A stretch of DNA of 64,000 bases from Crocinitomicaceae bacterium (GCA_021325675.1 JAJTCM010000003.1:1-64000); one strand, 5' to 3'. Shown: positions 8,344-17,671, counted from the stretch's first letter. Made by a program: numbers and translations. The notes: a model not told the origin generated them from the sequence alone.

Positions 8344-8384
8344 TAAAAAAGCGGGATTCTTTGCAAAAGTTTCCCGCTTTTTTT
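8344..8384 (+). terminator. Strong hairpin terminator after the PorG-like gene
   Basis: AAAAAAGCGGGA and TCCCGCTTTTTT form a 12-bp stem around a 16-base loop with a T-tract. The stem is nearly symmetrical, so it could work in both directions. Confidence 0.85.
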
Positions 8385-8386
8385 GT

Positions 8387-8394
8387 TACATTTG
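8387..8394 (+). promoter_or_regulatory. Bacteroidota -7 box (TACATTTG) for pyrD, very short leader
   Basis: TACATTTG is an exact TAnnTTTG match and ends only 9 bp before the ATG at 8404, so transcription should begin about 5 nt before the start codon. A TTG at 8361-8363 lies 23 bp upstream, a slightly long -33 spacing, inside the preceding terminator loop. Confidence 0.6.
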
Positions 8395-8403
8395 CCCTTA
8401 GTT

Positions 8404-9444
8404 ATGTACCAGTTTACCAAAACATTCTTATTCCTTTTTGATCCCGAAAAAATCCATTATTTTTCTGCACGCTGGATCAAAAGAGCTTACAAAAACACAC
8501 TCGTACGCAAAAAGATCGAACAGGCATTCCAGCTGGAGCATCCCGCTTTGGAACGGGAAGTTTTCGGGCTGAAATTCAAAAACCCGGTGGGGCTGGCGGC
8601 AGGCTTTGATAAAAACGCCGATATGTACCACGAGCTGGCCATGTTTGGTTTTGGTTTTATCGAAGTCGGGACTGTTACCCCAAAAGGCCAGGACGGCAAC
8701 GAAAAACCCCGCCTTTTCCGACTGAAAAAAGACAGCGCGATCATCAACCGCATGGGATTCAATAATTATGGGGTTGATGCCATGGTTGAGCAACTGAAGA
8801 AAAGAAAGACGGATGTCATCATTGGCGGGAACATCGGGAAAAATAAAGTGACCCCGAACGAAAACGCGCTGGACGATTACCTGCTTTGCTTTCACAAGCT
8901 TTTTGACCACGTGGATTACTTCGTCGTGAACGTTTCTTCCCCCAACACTCCAAACCTGCGCGATCTGCAGGAAAAAGAGCCTTTGAAAAAGCTGCTCATC
9001 ACTTTGATGGAAGAAAACAGGAAGAAAGCTAAAGTAAAACCAATCCTTTTAAAGATCGCACCGGATTTGAGCGAAAGCCAGCTGGATGATATCATAGAAA
9101 TTGTACAGGAAAGCCGGATTGACGGTGTTATCGCTACCAATACGACCATATCACGCGACGGTTTGCAAACCAATGCCGCTGAAGTGGAAAAAACCGGTAT
9201 GGGCGGCCTTTCCGGGAAACCATTGACCCAACGCTCAACGGAAGTGATCCGCTACCTTGCACAGAAATCAGGAAAAGCTTTCCCGATTATCGGGGTTGGC
9301 GGGATCCATTCGCCGGAAGACGCTCTTGAAAAAATCAAAGCGGGCGCCGACCTGGTGCAGCTCTACACGGGGTTTATTTACGAAGGCCCGGGCCTGGTCA
9401 AGCGGATCAATCAAAAATTAATTGCTTATTATTCATCATTGTAA
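8404..9444 (+). CDS. pyrD: Dihydroorotate dehydrogenase (quinone), class 2
   Basis: The 346-residue enzyme oxidises dihydroorotate to orotate in pyrimidine synthesis, passing electrons through FMN to the quinone pool. The N-terminal amphipathic/hydrophobic segment ([20 protein letters not shown]) is the membrane-associating part diagnostic of class 2. Core motifs are '[13 protein letters not shown]', '[19 protein letters not shown]', 'NRMGFNN', '[12 protein letters not shown]' with the catalytic Ser, 'IATNTT', 'GGLSGKPL' and the FMN phosphate site 'IGVGGI'. I chose the ATG at 8404; the longer frame starts at a TTG that overlaps the promoter box. Confidence 0.95.
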   Translation: MYQFTKTFLFLFDPEKIHYFSARWIKRAYKNTLVRKKIEQAFQLEHPALEREVFGLKFKNPVGLAAGFDKNADMYHELAMFGFGFIEVGTVTPKGQDGNEKPRLFRLKKDSAIINRMGFNNYGVDAMVEQLKKRKTDVIIGGNIGKNKVTPNENALDDYLLCFHKLFDHVDYFVVNVSSPNTPNLRDLQEKEPLKKLLITLMEENRKKAKVKPILLKIAPDLSESQLDDIIEIVQESRIDGVIATNTTISRDGLQTNAAEVEKTGMGGLSGKPLTQRSTEVIRYLAQKSGKAFPIIGVGGIHSPEDALEKIKAGADLVQLYTGFIYEGPGLVKRINQKLIAYYSSL

Positions 9445-9453
9445 CGAAAAGCC

Positions 9454-10317
9454 ATGTCAGCGTTAAAAGTAATAGAATGCCCCAGAGATGCCATGCAAGG
9501 AATCAAAGAGTTTATCCCGACAGAAACGAAGGTTGATTACCTGAACATGCTGCTGCAATGTAATTTTGATACCCTTGATTTCGGAAGCTTCGTTTCCCCG
9601 AAAGCCATTCCCCAGATGCAGGATACGAAAGAAGTTTTGGCAAAGCTCGATCTCAGTCAATCCAAAACAAAATTACTGGCGATCATTGCCAACGAACGCG
9701 GCGCTGACGAAGCCTGCAGCTTTGATGAAATCAGCTACCTCGGTTACCCTTTTTCAATTTCAGAGACTTTCCAGCAGCGCAACACGAATACTTCCACGGC
9801 TGATGCTTTTCAGAAAGTAGCTTATATTCAGAATGCCTGCCAAAAATCCGGGAAAGAGCTTGTTGTTTACCTTTCCATGGGCTTTGGAAATCCCTACGGC
9901 GATCCGTGGAATGCGGAAATCGTCACCCAATGGTCCGACAAGCTTTACCGCGAGCTCGGAATTTCGATCCTGGCGCTTTCAGACACGATCGGCTCGGCGA
10001 ACCCCGAACTGGTTTCACAGCTTTTTTCGGAATTGATCCCAGGCCTGCCGCACGTGGAATTTGGCGCACATTTACATACGCGCCCGGAAAACGCAATTGC
10101 ATTGCTGGACGCAGCCTATTTAGCCGGCTGCAGGCGCTTTGACGGAGCAATTAAAGGTTATGGCGGCTGCCCGATGGCAAAAGACGACCTGACGGGAAAT
10201 ATGCCTACGGAGAAAATCCTGGAATTTGCTAAAAAACATGCCATTCAACATAACATCAATACAGCTCAGTTTGACGCAGCTTACCTGCGGGCGGGCTCTG
10301 TTTTTCCAATACATTAA
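9454..10317 (+). CDS. Hydroxymethylglutaryl-CoA lyase family protein
   Basis: This 287-residue TIM-barrel protein follows pyrD by 9 bp. It matches the HMG-CoA lyase branch of the DRE-TIM family: 'IECPRDAMQGI' (DRE-like first motif, here PRDAMQ in place of the more common PRDG.Q), 'DFGSFVSPKAIPQMQD', 'ALSDTIG', 'HLHTR' and the signature 'IKGYGGCPMAKDDLTGNMPTE', which contains the catalytic Cys. HMG-CoA lyase splits HMG-CoA to acetyl-CoA and acetoacetate in leucine breakdown. The Ala in place of Gly in the first motif is a mild deviation; the activity is likely but could be on a related acyl-CoA. Confidence 0.8.
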   Translation: MSALKVIECPRDAMQGIKEFIPTETKVDYLNMLLQCNFDTLDFGSFVSPKAIPQMQDTKEVLAKLDLSQSKTKLLAIIANERGADEACSFDEISYLGYPFSISETFQQRNTNTSTADAFQKVAYIQNACQKSGKELVVYLSMGFGNPYGDPWNAEIVTQWSDKLYRELGISILALSDTIGSANPELVSQLFSELIPGLPHVEFGAHLHTRPENAIALLDAAYLAGCRRFDGAIKGYGGCPMAKDDLTGNMPTEKILEFAKKHAIQHNINTAQFDAAYLRAGSVFPIH

Positions 10318-10320
10318 GAT

Positions 10321-10965
10321 ATGAAACAGTTTACATGGACTATTTTTTGTTTTAGCCTGCTCCTCTTTTCCTGCTCCGGCAATGATCCTGAAACGGACGA
10401 ACCGGCAACAAAAGAACCGGCGGAAGCCGAAAAAGAACCGGAGAAGGAGCTTGAAATACTTTTTGACCAGACAACATTCACAGACGATCAGTCGCTGCCC
10501 TTGCTCCGGGAATTGGGCGAAGGTGTGTGTAACCCCGCAGAAAAAGACCTGGAAAACTATTTCCGTCCGGCATGCAATGCCAAATTCTTCAAATTATTCG
10601 CTTTCCGGGAAAACACGCCGATGAAAGACGCCTTTGTATTGCTTGTCAAAGCCCGCGTACACAATTTCCCGATCCGCCGGACTTTCATTTACCAGCGGGA
10701 AAAAGGCAAGCTTGTCAAAGTAAACGGCTTTGCTGCCAACCTGATCGGGATGCGCAAAACCGCTTCGGATTATAAAGACCTCGTGCTGCGCTTTAACGAC
10801 GAAGACCAAAACCATTTCAACTGTGTGTATACCTGGAGGAGCATGCATTACGAGTTCGACCGTGTGGAGCAGATCAATGATGCCAATATCAAAAAAGAAT
10901 TCCAGGATTCGATGAATGTTGAAATCCATAAGCTTATTGAGACCAAAGGCTTGCAAAACCTATGA
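10321..10965 (+). CDS. Lipoprotein, unknown function
   Basis: The 214-residue protein starts 3 bp after the lyase gene. It has a lipoprotein signal ending in the lipobox LLLFSCSG, with the lipidated Cys at about residue 19. A low-complexity Glu/Pro/Lys linker follows, then a folded domain of about 165 residues that includes four further Cys/aromatic positions ('GVCNPAEKDLENYFRPACN'). No family was recognised. It overlaps the next lipoprotein gene by 4 bp, so the two are translationally coupled. Confidence 0.7.
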   Translation: MKQFTWTIFCFSLLLFSCSGNDPETDEPATKEPAEAEKEPEKELEILFDQTTFTDDQSLPLLRELGEGVCNPAEKDLENYFRPACNAKFFKLFAFRENTPMKDAFVLLVKARVHNFPIRRTFIYQREKGKLVKVNGFAANLIGMRKTASDYKDLVLRFNDEDQNHFNCVYTWRSMHYEFDRVEQINDANIKKEFQDSMNVEIHKLIETKGLQNL

Positions 10966-11381
10966 AAAAAGCGTTGCTCGGCTGTTTGCTCCTGTTGACT
11001 GCCTGCGTGCACGATTCTCAATACAAAACGATTGAGCCTTATTATGTTTTGCACGACAATTCCTCCAAAGTATGGTTAATCGACCATGTTTATTCCGGTG
11101 GAAAGGATCACAGCCCGCTGTCACTGAATTATAAAAAGCTGTTTGTTTTTCACAATTCAGGCTACTGCTATGTACATGAAATAAAAAATCTGGGAGAAAA
11201 GCGGGGCAAACGGGGCATGTTTTACCTTGATATAGACAAACACCGGCTAGAAATCCTGTTTAAAAACGAAACCTGGGCTTTTACGATCAATTCCTTCAGC
11301 GAAAATAAAATTGTCCTGAGCCCGGCCGATGATTCTCCTTTTCGTTACAAGCTTGAGCTGATCGCTTTTCCTGAATATTAG
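10962..11381 (+). CDS. Small lipoprotein, unknown function
   Basis: The 139-residue product overlaps the previous gene by ATGA. The lipobox LLLTACV places the lipidated Cys at residue 15. The remainder is a compact beta-rich domain ('KKLFVFHNSGYCYVHEIKN', 'RLEILFKNETWAFTINSF'). No family was recognised. Its stop codon interlocks with that of the convergent T9SS cargo gene (11378-11381). Confidence 0.65.
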   Translation: MKKALLGCLLLLTACVHDSQYKTIEPYYVLHDNSSKVWLIDHVYSGGKDHSPLSLNYKKLFVFHNSGYCYVHEIKNLGEKRGKRGMFYLDIDKHRLEILFKNETWAFTINSFSENKIVLSPADDSPFRYKLELIAFPEY

Positions 11382-12169
11382 CGCTGTACGCTAAAACGCT
11401 GCGTGCTGATGCCGGAAGCGGTAAATACTTTCAGGAAATAGATCCCCGGAACGAAAGCCGACGTGTTGATCTCTGAAGCAGAGCTTAACACTGTTTTATT
11501 TCCCAAAGCATCAAACACTTCCATTTTAGAAATTTCCTCTTCCGAGCTAACTGTCAGCTTCGTTGTACACGGGTTCGGGTACATGCGGAAAGCTGCCAGC
11601 TCTTTTTCTTCCACAGAAACCGGGTCCTGCGTGCGCACAGAGATATCATCCACATACAGTTTAAAACCGTCATTTGTGCGGAGGTTAAAGGCTACGTAAA
11701 CCGTTTGATTATCGTAACCCAGCTCGCTCAGGTTGATGTCATATTCCTGCCAGAGGTAATTTTCTTCAAAAACAATGGCAATCGTATCTGTAAACGTCGA
11801 TAAATCAGGTGAGGTGGAAATCATCACTTTGTAATCTTCCGCGTAGGAAGGATCGTGGGATTTCGCCTGCCAGGAAATGTAATTCCCGAATGCGCCCAGT
11901 GTAACCGCCGGGCTCACCATCCAGCGATTGGCTTCGGCAGCAGGTGTGAAATAAGACGTAGACGCCGCCACGCTATCAGCTGTGTTTTCCGGGTCGGCTG
12001 CAACAATCCAGGCGGAAGTGAATTCACTTACAGTCGTATCAGGTGTATTGTTATCATTATATAAAGTCCAGTCAGCCGGAAAACCCGATTGAAAATCTTC
12101 GTTCAAAACAATCGTCTGGGACATAGCCAGCACAGGAAACAGTGTGAAAAGCGTACAAATTAATTTCAT
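11378..12169 (-). CDS. Choice-of-anchor J / T9SS-sorted secreted protein
   Basis: The 263-residue protein has a signal peptide (MKLICTLFTLFPVLAMSQ) and then a jelly-roll domain of the choice-of-anchor-J/MAM-like kind. That domain is marked by 'LNEDFQSGFPADWTLYNDN', 'ANRWMVSPAVTLG' and 'FKLYVDDISVRTQ'. The last ~75 residues form a T9SS type A sorting domain ('FRMYPNPCTTKLTVSSEEE' through 'GIYFLKVFTASGISTQRFSV'). It is therefore expected to cross the outer membrane by the type IX system and be anchored at the surface or released. Confidence 0.88.
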   Translation of the reverse strand: MKLICTLFTLFPVLAMSQTIVLNEDFQSGFPADWTLYNDNNTPDTTVSEFTSAWIVAADPENTADSVAASTSYFTPAAEANRWMVSPAVTLGAFGNYISWQAKSHDPSYAEDYKVMISTSPDLSTFTDTIAIVFEENYLWQEYDINLSELGYDNQTVYVAFNLRTNDGFKLYVDDISVRTQDPVSVEEKELAAFRMYPNPCTTKLTVSSEEEISKMEVFDALGNKTVLSSASEINTSAFVPGIYFLKVFTASGISTQRFSVQR

Positions 12170-12238
12170 GGGGTAAATTTAAGCTTTATATTTTTTTCAG
12201 CGGCAGAAAAAATGTTAATTGCGCGGTCAACATCTAAG

Positions 12239-12703
12239 TTATTTCGCAAGAAAGATCAGGATATCCTTAAATTCCTGGTAAAAAGCATCGAAAGCAATGA
12301 GCTTTTCTTTGAAAAATTCGAAAATTTCGGGCTGATCGCTTTCCTTCAGGTAGTTGAGGCCTTCGCGTTTCCACTGAATGCGGCAAAAATCGGGCACGGA
12401 ATCCGACCAGCAATGCTCGATCCATTCGCCTTCCTCCCCCATTTCGTCGGTGAGCACTTTTTTGAGCTCGTTCATCTGTTCCCAGAAAACCGCCCGGACA
12501 GTGGCATCTTTGTATTGAATATCAAATTGAAGCGCTACTTCGCTTTTGGAGACATGCAGGCGCAGGTAAATGTGGCGGATATCCGTCGGATAGGAAATCC
12601 AGGCCATTTTCCGGCCGTTGGAAGACCGGATCGGGCGCATAAACTCCTTAAAATCATTCCAGAAAGCCGTATTTTTCTCCTTGAGGGCCTCTTTGCTTAA
12701 CAT
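12239..12703 (-). CDS. DUF4268-type protein
   Basis: The 154-residue protein opens 'MLSKEALKEKNTAFWNDFKE' and continues 'GRKMAWISYPTDIRHIYLR', with 'VALQFDIQYKD' and 'FWEQMNELKKVL'. This order agrees with the DUF4268 family of Bacteroidota, small cytoplasmic proteins related in fold to nuclease-associated domains; function is unknown. Its ATG overlaps the upstream lipoprotein stop (TAATG), so it is the last gene of a minus-strand operon. The family name is from memory of the pattern. Confidence 0.65.
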   Translation of the reverse strand: MLSKEALKEKNTAFWNDFKEFMRPIRSSNGRKMAWISYPTDIRHIYLRLHVSKSEVALQFDIQYKDATVRAVFWEQMNELKKVLTDEMGEEGEWIEHCWSDSVPDFCRIQWKREGLNYLKESDQPEIFEFFKEKLIAFDAFYQEFKDILIFLAK

Positions 12704-13623
12704 TAGATTTTCTTGTAGATCAGGTGGTATTTTTTGCGGTTGAACGTGATCTTTTTGGGCAATGAGTTTTCGTTGTATAAAATATCAATATCCTTGATCT
12801 TCGTTCCGTGCATCCACTGGCTGAAATGGATCGGCTGATGGTATTTGTTGTATTCCCACTGCTTGGCGAGCTCCATTTGGTTCCAGTTCTCCCCGAGGTG
12901 GTAGCTTTCCACAGGATAGTTTTTTTCCGTGTAGGTCAACAGCTTTTCAGACAGGTCGAAATGGGACAAATCCGGGTCAACGGCGCTAATCTGGTCCATG
13001 ATATGGGTCGCGCTGGAGCCTTTCGGAACGATGATTTCTATGTAATTGTAGAAATTACCGATTTTGTCAATAATCACTTTCGGCTGTTCAGTGTTCGGGT
13101 AAAAGAACAGGGAATCGTTTTTGCCATTCGATTTGGAGCGGTAAAAAACGGTTTTGTTTTCATCTGAATAGACTTTTACCGGCGGTAGGTTTCCTACTCC
13201 GTAATATTTAATAATATCTATTTTACTGATATTCTGCTTGCCGTACGTAATGTAGGTTTCGTTCAGTATTTCGCTTGATGTATTGTAAAAATAATACTGG
13301 AATGTATCGTTCTGTCCTCGCTGATTGAAGGTGTAAACAAACTTTTCGAGTACGTTATCCGGGTTGTTTCCGCCTTTCAGGATCACGGAAACTTTGTCTA
13401 CATCGAGCTGCTTCATGTTGGAGCTGATCCAGATGGAACCCGAAGCATTCGGTGTGCTGAAAAGCTGATCGAGATAAAACGGGTTGAATAAATTTTTGCG
13501 AAAAGGATCGCTGTCATTCTCCGCAGATTCCCCGCTTTTCTCTCCGCACGACGCAAGCAAAACCCCTGCAATAGCGTAAGCAAACACTGATCGTATACCA
13601 CGCATTTTTGTCGCTTTATCCAT
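12703..13623 (-). CDS. Lipoprotein, unknown function
   Basis: The product is 306 residues from the ATG at 13623; a second ATG at 13605 (MRGIRSVFAYAIAG) would give a cleaner lipoprotein signal and may be the real start. The lipobox LLASCGE gives the lipidated Cys. The mature domain is beta-rich, with repeated Asn/Tyr strands. It lies 24 bp downstream of the SPOR gene and overlaps the DUF4268 gene by 1 bp, so the three form an operon. No family was recognised. Confidence 0.65.
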   Translation of the reverse strand: MDKATKMRGIRSVFAYAIAGVLLASCGEKSGESAENDSDPFRKNLFNPFYLDQLFSTPNASGSIWISSNMKQLDVDKVSVILKGGNNPDNVLEKFVYTFNQRGQNDTFQYYFYNTSSEILNETYITYGKQNISKIDIIKYYGVGNLPPVKVYSDENKTVFYRSKSNGKNDSLFFYPNTEQPKVIIDKIGNFYNYIEIIVPKGSSATHIMDQISAVDPDLSHFDLSEKLLTYTEKNYPVESYHLGENWNQMELAKQWEYNKYHQPIHFSQWMHGTKIKDIDILYNENSLPKKITFNRKKYHLIYKKI

Positions 13624-13647
13624 ACTTTTGTTTTGGCAGTGAATATA

Positions 13648-15102
13648 TTATTTCGGATATTTAAAAATCCAGCCTTTTATGCCTGCGCTTTTCAGGGCTG
13701 CATTCGCTTCTTCCTGTGTTGCATAAGCTTCGTAGCTTACGAGGTACAGCTCATTGAATTTACCCAGCACTGCAGCGTTTTTTCCATCGGCCTGGTATCT
13801 TTTTGCAAGACGCTCGGCATTAGCTTCAACACCAAAGCCACCGGCAATGATGTGGTAGCTTTTATCGCCTGAAACTACTGCTTTTGCCGGTTTTTCAACT
13901 ACAGGGTCAGCCTTTGTTTGCTTTTCTGTTTCCGCTTGTTCTTCGGCAGCTTCCTGTTGCAGTGACTCCTGCTCCGTTTCGAGGGCTACCTGTTTTTCGA
14001 TTTCGAGGAGGTTCTCGTCTGTCGTTTCCGTTTCAGCTTTCTCCTTCTCCTGGTGAGCTTCCTCCTTACCAAAAATTTCTTTCCAGAAAAAAGCGGTTGT
14101 TCCACCTCCGGCCACGAGCAGGAAAGCTACAATAATGATCACCCAGAAAAGTACGGATTTGTTCTCTTTTTCTGTCTTTTTCTTTTCAACCGGTACAGCG
14201 GCGGCAATTGGCTGGCTCGCTTTTTTAGCCACTTTTTTGACTTCGTCCGTTTTTTTAACTTCGTTGCTGCCTTTGGCACTCTCGCGGGCTTGCTTTGCCG
14301 CAATTTCTTTCACTTCTTCCTCCGGAATATAAACATTTTCCGTCGGCTTAATATCGCTCACGTCAAGCCTGGTTTCTTCGATCACATCTTCATTCAGCAC
14401 TATAGGCGGATCTTTCGGTTCCGGAACAGCATCCAGCGGCTCTTCTTCCGGTTTCACCTGCTCGCCTGGCTCCTCATTTTCTTTACCTTCGGTTCCGGCT
14501 GTGACGGTCTCACCCTCTTTGTTCAGAATATCATCCAGATTGGAAGCAGCGGCTACCGGCTGTGAAGCCTGAAGCATATCGGCGATTACGTCATTGGCTT
14601 TAGCAGCTTCGTTTTCTTCTGCTTTTGCATCTTCTACCTTTTGTTCTTCAATCGCTTTTTCTTCTTTCCGGGCTTTCGCTTCCGGCTCTTTTTTTAGAGC
14701 TTCCGGTTCAATTGCTGCGGCCGGGTGATGTATTTCAGCTTCCACTTCGGTATCGGGAACGATCGTTTCGTCCTGCGCCGGGTGCTGATAAGTGTTCCAG
14801 GATTCAAAATCAATTTCACCGTTCTTTTTAATGAAACGGCCGAACTGGTACATATCGTAAGTATCGCCGGTATCCAGTTTTGCCTGGATATCACGTACAT
14901 ATTTTGCAATGAGGTTTTTGGCGTCATTTTCAGGGATGTTTTCCTTTTCTGAAATGTATTTCGCCAGGTTGCCGTCGTCGTGCTTGAGGAAGGACATAAA
15001 CATGATTTCCCCCGAAGCTTTGTTGGTTACGGTAAGAGCGCCCAATCCGGGAATAATAATGGTGTTTACGTCGTGTAAAATTTGTAGCAAATATTTATCC
15101 AT
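13648..15102 (-). CDS. HU-like (CCDC81-type) N-terminus, one TM helix, SPOR-domain protein
   Basis: The 484-residue protein has three parts. Residues 1-120 form the HU-like/CCDC81-type domain found before SPOR domains in Bacteroidota ('VNTIIIPGLGALTVTNKAS', 'YDMYQFGRFIKKNGEI'). A long acidic/Lys-rich low-complexity linker follows, interrupted by a TM helix at about residues 321-345 ('VLFWVIIIVAFLLVAGGG'). The C-terminal ~75 residues are a SPOR domain ('YHIIAGGFGVEANAERLAKR' ... 'AGIKGWIFKYPK') that binds denuded peptidoglycan at septa. The HU-like part would be cytoplasmic and the SPOR part periplasmic, so it may link chromosome or cytoplasm to the division site; this role is an inference. 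Confidence 0.85.
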   Translation of the reverse strand: MDKYLLQILHDVNTIIIPGLGALTVTNKASGEIMFMSFLKHDDGNLAKYISEKENIPENDAKNLIAKYVRDIQAKLDTGDTYDMYQFGRFIKKNGEIDFESWNTYQHPAQDETIVPDTEVEAEIHHPAAAIEPEALKKEPEAKARKEEKAIEEQKVEDAKAEENEAAKANDVIADMLQASQPVAAASNLDDILNKEGETVTAGTEGKENEEPGEQVKPEEEPLDAVPEPKDPPIVLNEDVIEETRLDVSDIKPTENVYIPEEEVKEIAAKQARESAKGSNEVKKTDEVKKVAKKASQPIAAAVPVEKKKTEKENKSVLFWVIIIVAFLLVAGGGTTAFFWKEIFGKEEAHQEKEKAETETTDENLLEIEKQVALETEQESLQQEAAEEQAETEKQTKADPVVEKPAKAVVSGDKSYHIIAGGFGVEANAERLAKRYQADGKNAAVLGKFNELYLVSYEAYATQEEANAALKSAGIKGWIFKYPK

Positions 15103-15124
15103 AGCTAATTTGTGCAGTACCTGA

Positions 15125-15132
15125 CAAATATA
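15125..15132 (-). promoter_or_regulatory. Bacteroidota -7 box (TATATTTG) for the SPOR operon
   Basis: On the minus strand TATATTTG matches TAnnTTTG and ends 22 bp before the ATG at 15102, giving a leader of about 18 nt. Confidence 0.55.
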
Positions 15133-15227
15133 AAATAATATTTATTATATCTCCCGGTTTATAAGAATTTAAGTTTAAAATACAAAAAAATAATCCCGTT
15201 TTATAAAGTGAAACAGATTAAAATTAG

Positions 15228-15235
15228 TACATTTG
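15228..15235 (+). promoter_or_regulatory. Bacteroidota -7 box (TACATTTG) for superoxide dismutase
   Basis: TACATTTG is an exact TAnnTTTG match ending 25 bp before the ATG at 15261; a start about 20 nt upstream of the ATG is expected. Confidence 0.6.
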
Positions 15236-15260
15236 GTTCAAACTTTTAAATTGATTAGTT

Positions 15261-15860
<600 letters not shown>

Positions 15861-15881
15861 AAAGGAAGAATATTATTTAGG

Positions 15882-15915
15882 AAAGGCTATCGTGAAAGCG
15901 GTAGCTTTTTTTTTT
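15882..15915 (+). terminator. Hairpin terminator after superoxide dismutase
   Basis: GGCTATCG pairs with CGGTAGC around a short loop (one G-T pair) and is followed by ten T residues. Confidence 0.8.
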
Positions 15916-16035
15916 GCCACGATGGCCCCGAGACGGACGAAATTTTTGATTTTACGGAGCGTAAAGTTTTCCAAAATCCGCTTGTGGCGCTAAACTCAGC
16001 GGGGCTTTGCGACACAAATCTATTTCGCTCTATTA

Positions 16036-16368
16036 TCAATACTGAAAGATCCAGATCCAGATGATCCTCGCGTAGCGGAAATTAAAAAAGCTCACAGCAA
16101 CCAGCGCAAGTAAAATAATTGCCAAGATGTAGTTTACAGGTAAAAACGCAACTACAGCGAGGAAAAGCAAGAGCATTTCGACAACACCCAAAGCGTAGCT
16201 AACGTAAAGCGCACCGATAAAATAGCCCGGCTCTTTTTCAAAGCGATAGCCGCATTCGGCGCATTTGTGGTGCATTACCGGTGCTTTCATCAGCAAAATA
16301 TTTCCTTTGTCCTTAAAAATATCCCCTGTTTCACATTTCGGACATTTTCCTTTTAGTAAGCTTTTCAT
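16036..16368 (-). CDS. DUF983 family membrane protein
   Basis: The natural start is the ATG at 16368, giving 110 residues. The frame extends upstream to 16524 but that part overlaps the divergent AraC gene and its promoter. The product begins 'MKSLLKGKCPKCETGDIF', and a second CxxC ('HHKCAECGYRF') follows, so it carries a small zinc ribbon. Two hydrophobic helices come next, near residues 50-75 and 80-105. This is the DUF983 layout: small two-TM, zinc-ribbon proteins of unknown role, sometimes near respiratory genes. Confidence 0.85.
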   Translation of the reverse strand: MKSLLKGKCPKCETGDIFKDKGNILLMKAPVMHHKCAECGYRFEKEPGYFIGALYVSYALGVVEMLLLFLAVVAFLPVNYILAIILLALVAVSFFNFRYARIIWIWIFQY

Positions 16369-16440
16369 GATGTGTGATTTTAACTTATACAAAGTTCCGG
16401 ATAAAGGATTTGAAAAGCATTGAACAAAAGACACCAGTTC

Positions 16441-16470
16441 TTGCACAATACGGACATTTTTGTATATTTG
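16441..16470 (+). promoter_or_regulatory. Full TTG-N19-TATATTTG promoter; AraC mRNA probably leaderless
   Basis: TTG at 16441-16443 and TATATTTG at 16463-16470 are separated by 19 bp, the expected -33/-7 geometry for the Bacteroidota primary sigma factor. The predicted start (about 16474-16475) coincides with the ATG codons at 16472 and 16475, so the mRNA would be leaderless from 16475. Confidence 0.65.
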
Positions 16471-16471
16471 T

Positions 16472-17356
16472 ATGATGGAAAAAACACCCGTTCTTGCCCT
16501 TGATTCTTTCCTGGCAACCACCACTGAAGGTAAACAGCCGGCTTACTTTTACGCGAACCGCTTATCGGCGCACCTCGAAGAAAAGCAAGCGCTGATTTCC
16601 CATCCGCATAAACACGATTTTTACCTGACAGTCTTTTTTTCGGCGGGAAAAGGCATCCATGAAATTGATTTTCAAATGTATGAAGCTCAGCCAGGGTCGG
16701 TTTTCCTCCTGAAACCCGGGCAAACGCATTACTGGGAGCTGAGCCCGGATACCGAAGGCTACATTTTCTTTCATTCGGAATTCCCGGAGCTGGGAGGATT
16801 GCAGCGGTTCCCTTTTTATGCACACAGCAGCAGTCAGCCTGAAATCAAGCTGCCAAACGAAAGCATTTCTCTTTTTGAAAATAGTTTCCGGGGAATTTAT
16901 GCCGAATTTCTTTCTGAATTGCCCTTCAGGGAACGCAAGCTGGCTAACCTGGCGGAAAATGTGTACATCGACCTCGCACGAATGTATGAACAGGGAAAAG
17001 CGTTTGCACCGCAACATAACCTGGAACGCATTCAAAACCTGGAAAAGCTGATTGAAATGCATTACAAAAGCGAAAAATCACCGGCCACTTACGCGGAATG
17101 GATGCATATCAGCCTCAAACATCTGAACAGGATTGTCCGTGAATTTTTGAATACAACAACAGGTGACCTTATTGCGCGGCGCGTGATCCTGGAAGCCAGA
17201 CGGCTTGCCTCCCACTCTTCTTTAAACCTGGCGGAAATTGCACGCGAGCTTGGTTACGAGGAATACGCTTATTTTTCACGTTTTTTCAAAAAGGCAACGG
17301 GGGAAACGCTTTCGGAGTTCCGCGGGAAATATCTTTCTCCCTTAGATAAACGCTGA
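16472..17356 (+). CDS. AraC-family transcriptional regulator
   Basis: The protein is about 294 residues. The N-terminal ~150 residues form a cupin-type sensing domain ('SHPHKHDFYLTVFFSAGKG', 'GSVFLLKPGQTHYWEL'). The C-terminal ~95 residues carry two AraC helix-turn-helix motifs ending in 'LARELGYEEYAYFSRFFKK'-like sequence. It should bind DNA in response to a small ligand held by the cupin. Two ATGs (16472, 16475) are possible; the promoter geometry favours 16475. A TTG at 16460 is rejected because it overlaps the -7 box. The target is unknown; the divergent DUF983 gene is a candidate. Confidence 0.9.
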   Translation: MMEKTPVLALDSFLATTTEGKQPAYFYANRLSAHLEEKQALISHPHKHDFYLTVFFSAGKGIHEIDFQMYEAQPGSVFLLKPGQTHYWELSPDTEGYIFFHSEFPELGGLQRFPFYAHSSSQPEIKLPNESISLFENSFRGIYAEFLSELPFRERKLANLAENVYIDLARMYEQGKAFAPQHNLERIQNLEKLIEMHYKSEKSPATYAEWMHISLKHLNRIVREFLNTTTGDLIARRVILEARRLASHSSLNLAEIARELGYEEYAYFSRFFKKATGETLSEFRGKYLSPLDKR

Positions 17357-17671
17357 TTGTGCCGGTTTTTTTGGGGGATTGAAAATTCGAAGATTCACTT
17401 TTAATCAATTTCTTTGTGGTAGCTGCGCTGCTGCCTTCGGCGGTTGAGATGTTGTGTAACGTGAATTTGGATCGCTAAGTGAGGAGTTAGCGCGGAGAGG
17501 ACAAAGAAATTGATTAAAGTGCGCTGAGAAATTCAGTAAATTTTATTCTCCGTGTATCTTAGTGTCCTGAAGTCTTCGTGCCAAATCTTAAAATTTGATA
17601 AAATTGTTCCCGGTTTCCTCAGTGCGCACGCATTTTTCGTAACTTTAACTTTATTTTCCCAGTATTTCCGG
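17357..17671. repeat. Repeat-rich intergenic region with a 21-bp inverted repeat
   Basis: No gene is seen in this 315-bp gap. It contains the dispersed GAAGATTC motif (about 17385-17396). A 21-bp inverted repeat has arms at 17396-17417 and 17501-17521 (ATCAATTTCTTTGT and its complement, with a one-base indel). Between the arms, 17421-17449 is nearly identical to 22327-22354. The far end has a 'CTTCGTGCC'-like segment similar to those near 15916 and 43780. A TAACTTTA sequence near 17640 is a weak promoter candidate for the next gene. Confidence 0.6.

Noticed and set aside
12212-12700. Long plus-strand open frame opposite the DUF4268 gene
   Set aside because: It is antisense to a gene with recognised family motifs and operon overlap, and its translation shows no domain.
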